Shown in pieces: positions 51,837 through 64,000 of a stretch of DNA of 64,000 nucleotides (its first letter is position 1; each line of letters starts with the position of its first letter). A program made the translations under genes and the position numbers. Source of the stretch: Tetradesmus obliquus (taxonomy: Eukaryota > Chlorophyta > Chlorophyceae > Sphaeropleales > Scenedesmaceae); contig CP126191.1 in assembly GCA_030272155.1 (NCBI GenBank), positions 8,082,501 through 8,146,500 of the forward strand. The letters run 5' to 3'. A model generated the notes under the pieces. The model was not told the DNA's origin and did no database searches. It was given only the letters and a program-made list of their open reading frames with translations.

Positions 51837-53599
51837 TCACGCATGTGCTGTCTGGCTGCGTCCAGACGCGAACTTGCTGTACAACACGCCTGTCACTAAC
51901 ACTGTCACGTTATACAACGCACTCACCCTGAAGACGCAACTCTTGCCATCCTCCCATCCCCACAGCCGGCCATGTGTATCTGCAAAGCACATGAAAGGCG
52001 CTCAGCAAAGTTGGCACATGTCTCAATGGCTGTGCTGCAGCGAGTGCTGAAGCGCGCCGTGCATGTTGAGCATCAATGCGCGGCAGCCTGCAGGAGCTGC
52101 ACACTCCGACTGCTCACACAGATGCAAGAGCAGGGCGCTGATGCAGCCTCCATTACAGCTGCATTGGATGTGCTGCGCCCATATGTGCAGTTGCAGCAAG
52201 AGGCTGAGCTTGCAGTTGCGGTGACCCGAAACTTGCCACATGCCTGTCAAAAAGGAATGTTGGCAACAAGCCAGGCCATCTTCTCACCTGGCATTGCATT
52301 TGCCTTTGATGGTGAGAAGGAGCATGATGGCGCTGCCTCCCACACCACGCTGACCCTGCCAGGCGTCTCGCTCCTGCTGCTGGCAGCCATGCGTTTCCCG
52401 CTGCGCCCATGGCTGGAGGGCCTTGCGCTGTCGCTGCGTTTGAAGGCGCAGCTGGCGCCGTCCTGCCAGCCCCACAGCCGGCCGCTGTCATCCACCACAC
52501 TGTTATTTTCGTACGCCTCGTCATCACACAGCGGCGCGTCACTCCATGACACAACGGGCTTGGGGATGGGTGCTGCTGCGGGCCTGAACACGCACTCCTT
52601 GCCAGCCATCATGCTCCACAGCCTGCCCTCGTCATCAGCCATGCTGTTGGTTTTTGTCAGGGGGAATAGGCAGGTGGGTGCGGCCGAGTAGCTGACGCTC
52701 GGCACGATGGTAGGCTGGGTGCCAAGCGACTGGGAGCCCATCTCCAGGTTGTCTGCATTGTTGTTAATGTTGTTGTTATTATTGCTCCAGGGCACGAAGT
52801 TCATGAGGGCGCTGGGCACCTTGAAGAACTCGCTCATGGGGCCGCTCAGGATGGCGGACGAGCCCGTCACGACAGCCTCGGCGATGGCCGTGCGCTCGGC
52901 GTGCGAGGCGGGCGCGGGAAGCCGGAAGCGCGTGACCACCTCCACCAGCGACAGGGGGCTCTGCCGCACAAACTGCAGGGTGAGGGCGCGTGTGCCACGT
53001 GTAGAGTTCGTGCTGGGCTCCGCAAGCAAATGTCGAGAGGGCTGGGAGGCAGCAGCACCCGCTGCTTCGGCAAAAGTTTCTGAACCTGCTGGCGCCACCT
53101 CTGCTGCTGCTGCAGGTAGTGATGTCGTGGTGTTGCTGCTGCCAGAGGTGTAGACCACTGTGTACACTGCACTGCCAGCGCAGTTGATGCTGGTGATGGC
53201 GCTCTCAGGCACATGCTGCTGCAGCGCAGCTGTGTAGGAGGCTGCAAAGATTGACTTGTACTGGTCAAGGCGCTGCAGAGCAGGGGCAGCACGCCAGCAG
53301 CAGCTGGCTTGTGAGTCCACACACCGTCAACTGGATGGTTGTGAGACAGATTGTGGCTGAGCAGCACAGTCCTTGCCAACAGCGACACATCACTTGCAAT
53401 TGCATGCATAGCTCTGGCGTAATTGCAGCTGTCCAAGTACAGCTGCTCAGCATCAGCCGCACAATTGACTGCAAGGGTGTGATAATACTATTGATCTCTC
53501 CTTACCTCCTCGTTGCTGAACCAGGTGCTGCATCCTTGCTCAGCAGACACAGCTGGAACAGCCAGCACCACCTGGAAGTTCATGGGCGCAACAGGGCCC

Positions 53600-53657
<58 letters not shown>

Positions 53658-54467
53658 CTGCACTGCTGCCACCAGCGCGCAATGCAGCTGCACCTGCAGC
53701 TGATGCGGCTGCAGCCCTTGCTCTCCGCTCCTTTGGCTGCTTGGTCATCCCAAAGTACACACCCACTCCCATGCCGCATGCGGCTATGAGCACCAGCGCT
53801 GTCAGCAGCAGGAACAGGCCGGCGCGCTTGCGCCTGCTTGCACCCTGCCTGCTGCTGCCCTCGCCGGTATTGCTGTGCTTGCCAGCCCGGCTGCTGCTGG
53901 CAGTGCTGCGGGCTGCTGTAGGGCGCAAGCCACAGCAGAAGATGGCAGCAAGGCTCCAGGGGGCATGCGAGGCGGCTGCCGGCCCATCTGACAGCACACT
54001 GGATGCTGTGCTGTGTGTGCTGCTGCTGCTGCTGCTGTCACAGGAGCCTGCAGCAGAGGTGCGCAGGGAAAGCTTTGAGGTGCTTGTTTGTCACCTTACA
54101 CGCATGCAAATATGCTTGCTTCACATGGCATGTTTTAGCGTTCACCACAACTGCCATAATTGTCTGTTGATAGGCCCCGGATGTGGGCATGTGCGTTATC
54201 CAGTCTTGGGTTCTGCCAGCATGCTGCACCTGACATGGTAGCAGCTACGGAACAGCAGTGCACAAGCAAGTTGATCCGGCTGCCAACCCACCACGTTCCT
54301 GGTTGCTGGCAACACCACTGCCAAAAGAATCACGGCGGCCTGCTGGCCCTGCACTGCTGCTCACGCATCCTCCTGCTGCTGCTGCTACTGCCGCTGCTGC
54401 CGCTGCTGCCCCCGAACTGATCCTGTGCCTTAAACCCAGTCCAGGTTGTGCAGCAGCCCTGTGGCCA

Positions 54468-54517
<50 letters not shown>

Positions 54518-56279
54518 AAGTTCCTGCTGGCAGGACTTGTACCAAGTTGCAGAGCTTGGTTTGCTGGCATGTTCGCTGCTTGATGCGTCTTCCACTGGCA
54601 GCTGTGCTGGCTGTGCATGCTGCCCCGGGCTGATCCGCCGGCCAGCAGATGCTGCATAGCACAGCACAGCACAGCACAGCAAAGCAGGGTTCATAGGACT
54701 ACACAGCTTGAAGGCTGGCTGTTGGCAAACAGCATGTCATGCATGCTGTTGCATCCCATGTACCAGGAAGTTGCAGACCGGCTCGTGACAAATGCAACCT
54801 TCAGCTTGTCTCCAGTAGCAGAATGATGCAGGCGGGACACATGCTCAGCAGACAACAGGCAACATTGTGCATGACAATGAAAAAGTATCAGTGCAGCTCA
54901 CCAAGCATGTTCTTGAGGCCTCCAATGGCGGCTGCAGCAGCCACCCCTGCTGCTGCTACTGCAGCACCAGCTGCGGAGCCTCTCCTGCCAACCTGCGCCT
55001 GCTGCTGCAGATCCTCAGACAAGCCCCCCGATGACGCTCCATCCATCTGCAGCAGATCATTCAGGCCTGCTGAAAACTGCTGCTGCTGCTGCAGATCAAC
55101 AGCAGCCAGCAAGCGTTCTACCGTCAGCTGCTCTTGCTGGTTGTGCGCTGCATCAGCAGCAGCTACGCAGCACTCCGAGCCTCGCCCATAGTACTGCTGA
55201 CCTTCATGATCTGCGGACTGGCAAACTGCACTTGGCCACTTACTGAGCCCCTCAAGCAGCACAGGCTGCAAGCTGTCTGCTGCTGTGCCGGCACTCATTG
55301 AGCTCCGAGTGGATGCATAGCTGCACTCCCCAAGCTGCCCGTGCTGCTGCTGCTGCTGCTGCTGCTTGTCAGGCAGCGGGCTCAGCCAAAACTGCGGCTC
55401 GCCAGCAACAGAGTCACCTTCATCGCTAGCTGGCTCAGCTGCTGGCTGATCATCCCAAGGTTCCTCTGCTGTTGCTGCCACCCTGCAGCCCGGCCTCCAC
55501 CTGCTTCTGGCCCACGTGTTTGCCATTGCCTCGCCTGTTGCTGATGAGGCGTTGCTGGGGTCCGCTGTCCAGTCGCCGTGCAATGTGCCATAGTCGCTGC
55601 TGCGCAGGGGAGCGATGATGCCTGCTGCTGAGATGCCTGTCAGCTGCCCGGAACCCATCGCCCGGATGGTGCTGCTTGTGTTGCTGCTGGCTGTGTGCAG
55701 GTTGGGCTGTGTGGTGTTGGGTGCAGCTACTGCTGCATCAGAAGCTGGCACGGCCACTGCCATGAAGGTAGGGTTTGCAAGGCCTGCAGCTGACACAGCT
55801 GAGGCAAAATCCTGCACCTCTTTTGCCACTTGGCGCAGCGACTGCCCATCACTTGCAGGAAAGCGAGGGTGATGCGGTGCAGCATGGCTGAACCTGTTGC
55901 TGCTGCTGGCGTTGCCTGCAGCGCTTCCCTCGGTGCTGTTGCTACTGCTGCTCACAGCGTCTGCTGTGTGCTTCAGTGCAAGTGCCCGCACCACAGGATC
56001 TGCGAGGCCTGCAGCATCAAGCGCTGCTGCAAAGCGCTGGATGGCTACATTTGACCTGGGGTGTCCGTGTGGTGCAGTGCCTGGGGGTCTAGGGCTTAGC
56101 GTGATAGGCCCTGCTGATGATGCGCCAGAGTATGCCTGCTGTCGTGCTGCTACGTTGCTGCTGCTGTTGCTGCTGGTTGTGGTGCTGCTGCTGTCCAGAG
56201 CGGCTGCAAAGTTGGGCTTGTGTACTGCTGGTGTCCCAGGCGGGGCGGGGCCCCAGTGGCCACCTGGGTGCTCAGCCAT
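51837..56279 (-). CDS. Single-pass membrane protein with Cys/Trp repeat ectodomain, copy B
   Basis: Exons 54902-56279, 54292-54651, 53506-54047, 52288-53272, 51927-51979, with the same phases as copy A (1, 1, 0, 1, 0). The last then reads to a stop at 51837 or splices. About 1135 residues. MAE start, paired helical repeats (IQRFAAALDAAGLADPVVRA; VQDFASAVSAAGLANPTFMA), a poly-Gln tract in exon 2, and a membrane helix at about 655-677 (LFLLLTALVLIAACGMGVGV) preceded by RRKR. A poly-Ala run encoded by CAG repeats follows. The ectodomain again has MNFQVVLAVPAVSAEQGC, VEVVTRFRLPAPASHAERTA and three Cys/Trp motifs (e.g. NSMADDEGRLWSMMAGKECV, NSVVDDSGRLWGWQDGASCA), the last finished by exon 5. Coding blocks around the VEVVTRF segment are nearly identical to copy A at DNA level, while the low-complexity parts differ. 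Confidence 0.75.
53601..53656. repeat. Coding (CAG)n run, poly-Ala in copy B
   Basis: About 18 units inside exon 3 of copy B. Read on the minus strand in the GCT frame it gives a poly-alanine stretch just outside the membrane helix. Copy A has only a short Ala run here. Confidence 0.9.
54470..54515. repeat. Coding (CTG)n run, poly-Gln in copy B
   Basis: About 15 units inside exon 2 of copy B, read on the minus strand as CAG codons. Copy A lacks the expansion. Confidence 0.9.
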
Positions 56280-59200
56280 ACTCCCTCAACTCAACATGTG
56301 TGTCTGCAGTCAGGAAAAAAAATATAAGCAAGAGTTGCCTCCTTGAAGATAGGCTTGAAGTGGGTGCACCATGTGCGCATCAACAGAACATTGCACAGTA
56401 CATGACGGTCTCGGTTTGGAGCAATTGCGCGATGGATGATAGGCTAATTTTTGTTTTCCCAATAATATACACGCATCCCTTGTGTCGATGCTTGTGCTAG
56501 TCTCGCGGCACAGTGCACTGCGCGGCGCTCGCTTCACTTGCCTGCTTTCGAGCTGATCAAAGAGTGCCATACTATACAAGGCTTAAATGTAACTGTACTT
56601 TTTACACCAACACCTGGCAGGTCCTGCTCAGTGACTGTGGACACGAGGGCGGTACAGGGGGCGGGAACTGAACCAATCGCGTGCAAGCTGTTTCCAAGGT
56701 GGATGATGGATGCAGCGCCCAAACGGAATTCATTTTGTTCAGGGACACGCGCATTTTCCCGGTGGCAGATTTGCAACAAGCATCTAACATGCCCGGTGTG
56801 TTACCCTCCCGTGTGTACACCTGTACTTCATCCCCCGAGAACAAACGCTGCCAGTCTTTGGCCCCCTGACTGAGGAGAAGGAGACAGATAACCTACAACA
56901 GCTCTGCCTTGCAGCGTGCATGCTCGGCACGAAAATGTGCAAACTCGAGCTCATGTCATTGTCATGTCATTGTACCAGAGGCAAAGTGCTGCAGCAGCAA
57001 GCCCACGCGCATGGCAACAGCAGGCTCAAGCTAGCAGCCATGCATGACAACTGCTGCTGGCGAGGATGCAAGTAGCACGTTCAAGGGCACCTACAAATCA
57101 TCATTCTCAACACAGAAGCGTGCACCGATCCAGCAAGCACAGCATACTGCAGGTATTAGCAACAGGTACTGCACAGCATGTATTAACGACAGGAATGCGC
57201 CAGTGTTCATGCATTCAAGCAACAAGCAGCTTGGCACTTCTTGTGCCGGCACTCAGCGATAGTCCTGGGTCATGCGCTGCACCGCACGGCAGGGATGACT
57301 GATTGTAGCTGGCAAACACCCCGCACCGCAAAGCGAACCTGGTGTGCTGCTGCGATTAGACTGGTCAACACGAGACTGTCTGTGACAGGCGGGGCCGCAT
57401 GCTGCTGCCACATCCAAGCCTTCAGCAAACCACACAATACGCAACAGCAACAGCAACAGATGCCGGCACTTACACCAAGAGATGCAGCAGCATGCAACTG
57501 TGCCAACACTGGCAGGCACGCAAACTTCAGCATACCAGTATATACCGCTGTATCAACTGGTGCTGGTCTGCATACCAGATTGAAGCACTGCGTATCATAT
57601 TGCACGCCAACAACATGCCTTGTCACATATGCTTGTGCATGCTGCATGCCACAGATCAAACAAAGAAATGCTTACCAGCTGAGAGTTCTGCATTGCGGCT
57701 GTACGTGCTGGACAAAATCCACAGCAAAACATAACCACCGAAACCTGAACGATATGCAAACACAAACTATGATCCAACTGAGTGCGAGCAAGCAGACGGA
57801 TGCGGCCGCCTCAAGCGCGTGTTGTCCCACACTTCAACATGCGCGATACAGAGCGAACACGTCTGCACTTTGCTGTAGGTGGCATTCCATGCTAGGCATA
57901 CATGCTGGTCAATGAACCGCTCAGGGAGTGACCCACTGGGCGGCGCTCAGTTTGTTGAATATCCCACAACTGCATACTCAACAAGAGCTGGGTGTTTGCT
58001 TCAACCCAGCGCCTCAAAGCTTGCAGCAACATAGTTTGACTTCACATCCAATGGTATGTGCGGACAAGCAAGCGGCAATGGCCACGGCTGGCCCATGCGC
58101 AGCCGCTACTGCATCAGGCCCTGGTGACATCATGCCCCGGGCAAGTCTCGTGCAGCATTTGTAACCAGGATCATGGAATGCTGCCCTCACATGCATCTCC
58201 TGAGGAGCTTTGCAAGCAGCACAGAGGTATCAGCTAGCCGCAGTGGGCTGCTTCACTGGATCTGTGCATTGCACCAGCTGAGCGTGCTTGCACAAGTAGC
58301 CACTGGGAACCGACCGTGCAGCTCGTTCTGTTCATGGTATCGGATGGTCATACGTACGTAAATATCGTACATAGCAGTAGTAAAACACACATGCATGCTC
58401 AGCAACTCAAATGCTGAACCTCACCAACCGCACAGCAGGCTCCAAGCCTCACCTGCAGCCAACAACCCATCCAGCAGTTCACACAAAAACACACATAACA
58501 CACACGCGTGCAGCATCCTGTGCTTCTGCTGTAAGCCGCACATCTTCTGCAACAGTCCTGGCTGGATCATCCCACCCTCACCCACCACACACCACCGGCT
58601 TCTCCGCTGGTGCTCCTCCAGCATCACAAGCACGCGCATGGCACCTCACCCACCAACCAGGCACACCCACGTATTACAATGTATGTGCACAATCGCTGCT
58701 CACGCAACAGGGGAACTGCCGCTGACACAAGAAGGAGGGCAACACCCTCTGGTGGCACAGCTTCTCCGCTGCAAGCAGCATCACAAGCACATGCATGGTA
58801 CCTCACCCACCAACTAGGCACACCCACGTATCACAATGTATGCGCACAATCGCTGCTCACTCAACAGGGTAGCTGTCCCTGACACAAGAAGGAGGGCAAC
58901 ACCCTCTGGTGGCACAGCTTTCCACTGCATGCAGCATCACAAGCATGAGCTCGGTACCTCCACCACCAACTAGACACACCCACATGTTACAATGTATGCG
59001 CACAATCGCTGCTCACGCAGCAGGGTAGCTTGGATGCAAGAAGGAGCACAACACCTTCTTGTGGCACAGCTGCCACATTCATCTTCACGCCCCGCTTGTG
59101 TGCAGCAATGCATCACCTTCATGTAGATGCATGGCCACGCCACAGCAGGTTGCACAACGCACACGCACATGCACACACATATCATTCACCTGCTCATTCA

Positions 59201-59398
59201 TAGGAGTGTCACAACAGCATCACAAAAGTCAATCATTCCTGATCTCTTCGCAACACGTTCCATCTCGTGTTTGCTTCCAAGTTCGCTTCTGTTTTGCCAC
59301 GTCTTTCCGCTTGACCTGGTCAAACTCGTTCAAACCTGCCCCTTCCCTGGTCAAACTTGTTCAAACCCGGTCAACCCGGTCAACCTGGTCAAACCTGG
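56280..59398. other. No gene recognised (3.1 kb) apart from repeats
   Basis: Upstream of copy B and downstream of the transporter. No phase-consistent exons. The right third is repeat-rich (see 58619 and 59316). Confidence 0.45.
58619..59080. repeat. Three tandem units of about 157 bp
   Basis: Units begin with cagcatcacaag at about 58619, 58776 and 58933. Each contains ctcacccaccaac, cacacccac, acaatgtatg-gcacaatcgctgctcac and acaagaaggag-gcaacacc. The first two are the most alike; the third is shorter and more diverged. Confidence 0.85.
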
Positions 59399-59415
59399 TC
59401 AAACTTGGTCAAGGT
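59316..59415. repeat. Short tandem GGTCAAAC array overlapping the transporter stop codon
   Basis: About eight imperfect 8-12 bp units of the form (C)TGGTCAAAC. The TGA of the POT transporter (59399-59401) and its last residues DLDQV lie inside the array. Confidence 0.85.
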
Positions 59416-62110
59416 CGCGCACATCCCTGCTGAACTGCCCAGCGCCAGTGACCGGCATGCCGCCGTGCTTGGCGTCGCTGCCGTGCAGGTGGCCCGCGCC
59501 TCCAGACATGGCGCTGCCCCTGCTTGAGATCATGCTGGCGTTGCTGCGCTGGCGCAGCTCGCTCATGCGGCTGCTGCTGTTGATGGAGGGCCACACGCGT
59601 GACACGTTGGCGAGCTCGCTGTGGACCTTGGTCTCGCGGTTGAAGGGGTCCTGCAGCAGCAGCAGCAGCAGCACGCCAACAACGAGCAGTTGAGATGCCA
59701 CGACGCACTGTATTACACAAGAAACTGCAAACCAAGCAGCACGGTTTGTATACCAGACATGTTTGCGCAGCGTCCTGCAGTATCAAGCAAACATGCTGGT
59801 GAGCTCTGTCTGCAGGCACAGTGGTATCTGGCGCACCGTCCAACGTAACAGGAAGGCATTCCGTAGTGCTGCTGCGAAGTTATGCCGCACCTTGTCTACG
59901 TTGATGACAGGCTTCTCCGTGTAGGTGCGTGCCACCAGAATGTAAATGCCTAGGCCCACAGCAAGGATGCCGGCATTCAGCCTGCAGATAGCGGCAACAC
60001 GTGCACAACACAAACAGCGTGAGCATTGCAACCCTGCATGCCCAGCAGGCACTACTAGCTTGACTGTCCCCATAGCTGTGTCATCAAAGCCAGCTGCACT
60101 CAATGTGTTGAACACAAACAAGCTTACCAGCCCTGCTGCTGTCACGTGGCTTCTGCGCTGCTGCACAACACACGCACCGCTACCGCCGGCTGCAACCATC
60201 ACCACAACTGCCACAGCAATCAACCGCAAGCAGCGCCGCACCAGAAATACCAGTCGTAGTGCCCAAACAAGGGGTTGTCAGCCACCCACAGGTCCACAGG
60301 GGAGGCTGAGGCCACGATGATGTTGAGGGCACTGGCCAGGTAGGTGCCCACTGCCACTGTCAGTAGGTAGAAGGAGGTGCCGAGGGAGCGCATGCCCTCA
60401 GAGACCTGCGTGTAGAACAGCTCCATGGTGCCAATGCTGCAGGGAAAGGAGGCACAGCCCAACAGATTACTAGTATGTTATTAGTATGTTAGGATTGGCG
60501 GCTGGGCACCCAGCGCTCAGAGCAGGAGAATGAGGGAAGCAAGGCGCAGCCCAACACATGATGTGTTTCAACACGATGTGGCATGACAGCTGCGCTCAAA
60601 CCATGGTGTTAGTCCGGCAGGCGTGTAAAGTTTGACGGTCAAGGAGAGCAGTGCTGCGCAGAGCCAACCAGCAGATTGGGCCCAAGCTGACATGTCACAG
60701 ATGCAGGAGGGTGCGTGGGCATCCCTGCCTCGCTCCGTTACACGAAGAGGTCCGCCCCCTCACACTCACTTGGTGAACACCTCGCTGACTCCTACCAGGA
60801 AGTAAGGCACAAACTGCACCCAGATGCTGCACAACAGCAGCAGCAGCAGCGCGCACGGCAGCAGCAGCAGCGCGCACGGCAGCAGCAAAGCAAGTGAGCG
60901 CAGCTCTACTGCGTAGCCAAGCTGTGGAGCCGTTGGCTATGCAGCAGCTGTGCTATCAGCAGCATGCAACAGCACACATGCACCTCCCAACCTGCAGCCG
61001 GACATAACCATCGTAGCTGCTGTTTGCCAGCTGTGTGCATCCCTGCTTCTCTCCTTTGAATTTGAACCTTACACCTACCAACTATCCTGAGCCAGCAAGC
61101 CAGCAAGCCAGCAAGTCAGCGTGCAGCTTCTACAGTGCTGTCCAGCGCGCAACATTTGGAAAGGGCAGCTGCTCACCTCATGGGCTGAGTGAACTTGGGG
61201 TCCAGCGGGTCAGCATCCGGCCCCGCAGCCAGGAACCTGTCCACCAGGCCGATCTGCCGCACCAGCTTGTAGCGCGACATCTCAATCAGTGCAGCGCTGA
61301 TGAGCGCCAGGATGAGCACAAAAAAGCCCAGGCCAATCCTACGACCAGGCACACCGGATGAACATATGTGTTGTCGATCATATCAAACATGTGTGTTCAG
61401 ATGCTTCGACGGTGAGTGGAATACAACACCCGCGCACAGTTTCAGCCGGCGCTTGAAGCCAGCCATTGTGGCAGTGTGCGGAGAGCTGCACGAAAGCGGC
61501 GCCAGGAAACCATGTGCTGAGCTGTCAGCCATGACGCAGGCTGTGTGGCGGCCTGAGCAGCGAGCTGGGCTGCAGGCTGTGCTGGTGGCTGAGCTGCGGG
61601 CTATCCTACCCGCTGTGCAGCAAGCTGTGCTGCATGCTAGCCTACCCATCTATTGCTTAACAGCAGTCGTTATGTTGCTGCGGGTCACCTGAAGGTCATG
61701 GAAATGGGCCTCCCGATCTTGTTGGTCAGCGGCACCACCACCAGGTCATAGAAGACCACAGTGAACAGCACGCCAAAGGTGTTGGCAAAGCTGATGGAGG
61801 AGGCTGCACGAGGGGACAGGCGCAACAGGGAAAAGGGTAAGGCGAAGGACGCGTGGTGCGTCACGTCACAGGCGTGTGAGCAGTGCAAAGCAGCGCAGGA
61901 TGTGGTGGAGGTGCGGTTGATGCCTTGTAACCGCACTGCGCCAGCGTTTCTTTTTGTTGTTGTTGAGGGCTCCTGTGAGCAATCGGTAACGACTCTAGCT
62001 AGAGGTCAGTGCAGGCTTACCTGGGATCTCTGTGTTGCCCATGCGCCTGTCCATGACGTCACCCGGGTAGGGCAGCAGCGTGAAGATGGGGTCCTGCAGG
62101 CAAGCCCCGA

Positions 62111-62155
<45 letters not shown>

Positions 62156-62589
62156 TTATCAGCTGTGTTGCACGCCACTACTCATTTGGCAGCGCAGCAG
62201 GTCCATAGCTTGCCAAACATCACACTGCCTATGGTTACGTGTTCAGATGGGAAGAGTATGACATATCTGTGTCATCATCTGCTGTGCTGCGGAGATGCAT
62301 GCACAGCTGCTGTGCTGGACCAGGCACCGCAGGCCGTCACCAGCTGCGGCGCGCGGCAAAACAGACACCACACTCAGGTACAGCAGCACTGCTCCAGCCA
62401 GCCATTGACACAGCTTTGCAAATCATAAAACACAACAGCGCTACTGCAGCAGCTCACATAGGCCATCTGGTAGATGCAGATGCACAGGAACAGCGGCATG
62501 ATGCCCAGGAAGGCCTTGGTCTCCTCAACCTCTGTGCGGGACACAGGCTTCTCAGCGTCACCCTTGATGGCAGCCTTGTCCAGCGCCCT

Positions 62590-62628
<39 letters not shown>

Positions 62629-63200
62629 TGGTGGCGTGCGGCAGCACAGCAGAGCAGCGCGAGCTGAGGCAGTGTGACTTGCTAGTGTGTTGCGCGGGGC
62701 ACGCAGGGTGGAGTGTGTGCTGACATGAAAGGTTTGAGACAGCATACAGCGCCACAAGACGGCAAACGAGCAGGTGCCAAGTAAAAACGAACCAAGCATC
62801 CACAGTCAATTCAAGGAGATGAAGCACGCAGGTGCGCGGCCTCCGGTGACCCATAACTGCGCGCAAAACACTCCCTGTGCAAACCCTCGGCTGACCCGGT
62901 CCAAGGACTGGTATGCTTTGGCAACGGCTGTGCAGCTCACCTCATGCGGTTGGTGTGTGCCATCTCAAATGCCAGGGACCCTGCAGGCGGCTCATAAAGC
63001 TCGTTGGGCTGCGGCAGTGCCTGCTTCCTGTTGGCAAAGGCGCCTGGGCACACCAACAGCAACACCACAGTAGCAGGCTCAGCAGGCTGTGGTAGGCCGG
63101 TTGGCAGCTGGATGAGTCTGTGGCCTGTTGCACTTGCAAAGCAAGATGTTGCACTAGCTACTGTGTAGCACAATCTGTAACTGATCGGCTGGTGACAAAC

Positions 63201-63232
<32 letters not shown>

Positions 63233-64000
63233 CTCACCCTTGAGCACGCGCCAGATGCGTGTGAAGGGGCTGCCCTCTGCAGGGAGGCAGGTGTACAGCT
63301 TGAACAGCGCGCCGATGATGAACGCGACAATGGCCTGCAGCAGCAGCAGCAGCAGCAGCAGCAACGGCAGCAGCAGTTGGCATGCGTTGCTCTGACACAC
63401 AACGAGATCACCAGCTGCAGCTGCTGTGCAAGGAGGTCTGTCTGCATCTGCCTGAGGCTGCATCCACCAAATTGAATCAGCACTGCTGCTCGATCTCACA
63501 CTCATCCCTTGGCTGATGCAGCATGCTGCTGCAGGGGATGCAGCCCGCACATGTATGCACTGCTGCTGCTGCTGCTGCTGCTGCTGCTCACCACTGCGAA
63601 GAAGATGGTTGGGATGCCGAAGCCGATGCCGTATCCCTTGTTCTCCTGCACGCCCACCACCACCGTGGAGGCCACCAGGCTGCCGATATTGATCACAAAG
63701 TAGAACCAGTTGAAGAAGGACGAGCGCCACTTCCTACGGCAGCAGCGCAGCATCAGCAGCAACACAGCGGCAGCACACTGGCAGTTGTCTTGTAAGAAGC
63801 TGCCTTAGTGACAGATGCACAAATAGTTGGGCGCCTTCCTGGGCGGGCAGTTGGGCAGTTGGGCAGATACAGCTACTCAAAAAATGACAGTCATGCTCAA
63901 AACTCTGCTGCGCAGGCACAAGCAACACTCTGGTGGAAGTGATGTGCGGCGCGCCACCATGTATCTACTACACTGCCGTGTCATAGGGCTGTGGCCAAAG
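59399..64000 (-). CDS. POT/PTR (NPF-like) proton-coupled transporter, N-terminus outside the window
   Basis: Twelve exons: 63592-63733, 63238-63334, 62941-63043, 62458-62587, 62021-62093, 61689-61803, 61177-61338, 60770-60826, 60242-60436, 59891-59981, 59399-59650; one or more lie beyond the right edge. All visible phases agree, giving about 470 residues. Family evidence: [18 protein letters not shown] (helix 4-5 signature), [63 protein letters not shown], and a late [15 protein letters not shown] helix. POT proteins import di/tripeptides or nitrate with protons at the plasma membrane. Substrate cannot be told without the ExxER motif in the missing N-terminus. The C-terminal tail is cytosolic, Ser-rich ([18 protein letters not shown]), and ends in a repeat-derived DLDQV. 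Correction to the count: eleven exons are listed and visible. Confidence 0.88.
62112..62154. repeat. Intronic (CAG)n run in the POT gene
   Basis: About 14 units on the plus strand, CTG on the coding strand, within 20 bases upstream of the acceptor of exon 62021-62093. Confidence 0.9.
62588..62627. repeat. (CAG)n run touching the acceptor of POT exon 62458-62587
   Basis: About 13 units. On the coding strand the CTG run ends in the CTGCAG acceptor itself. Confidence 0.9.
63200..63237. repeat. (CTG)n run touching the donor of POT exon 63238-63334
   Basis: About 10 units. The coding-strand intron begins GTGAGCCAGCAGCAG. Confidence 0.9.
63559..63591. repeat. (CTG)n run touching the donor of POT exon 63592-63733
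   Basis: About 10 units. The coding-strand intron begins GTGAGCAGCAGCAG. Confidence 0.9.

Noticed and set aside
58619..59080. CRISPR array
   Set aside because: Units are 157 bp tandem copies without unique spacers, in a eukaryotic chromosome.

Overview
This 64 kb window is nuclear DNA of a photosynthetic eukaryote, most likely a chlorophyte green alga (probably Chlorophyceae). Genes are cut into many short exons with GT(G/A)AG donors and CTGCAG acceptors. DNA is GC-rich and full of CAG/CTG runs. TGTAA elements sit downstream of some genes. Several products have plant-type architecture: a PH-domain dynamin of DRP2 type, a bifunctional primase-helicase Twinkle, and a plant-type LETM1-like protein. 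I cannot name the species. Exon models were built by hand from splice sites, reading phase and remembered family features. Exon sums are multiples of three for most complete models; one exception is flagged.

Layout. 1-4.2 kb: minus-strand DRP2-like dynamin (stalk plus PH), running off the left edge, with no GTPase domain found. 4.2-8.1 kb: no gene seen. 8.1-9.3 kb: single-RRM protein (minus). 11.2-13.5 kb: unrecognised gene (minus). 13.6-14.4 kb: unrecognised gene (plus). 15.7-20.2 kb: Twinkle (minus, 9 exons). 21.4-23.4 kb: EF-hand protein (plus). 24.1-28.5 kb: LETM1-like protein (plus, 11 exons). 31.1-34.8 kb: PiT phosphate transporter with three independent lesions (plus). 35.3-36.6 kb: uninterrupted (TG)n array of about 1.35 kb. 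37.5-38.6 kb: DPM1 (minus), divergent from WDR5 at 39.2-41.1 kb (plus). 44.6-49.0 and 51.8-56.3 kb: a head-to-tail pair of paralogous membrane proteins of a family I do not recognise. 59.4 kb to the right edge: POT/PTR-type transporter (minus, N-terminus outside).

The genes do not form one pathway, as is normal for a eukaryotic chromosome segment. The least ordinary content is the duplicated membrane-protein pair with a Cys/Trp repeat ectodomain, the dynamin lacking a GTPase domain, the phosphate transporter that appears to be decaying, and a recurring pattern of CTG/CAG expansions sitting exactly against splice sites.
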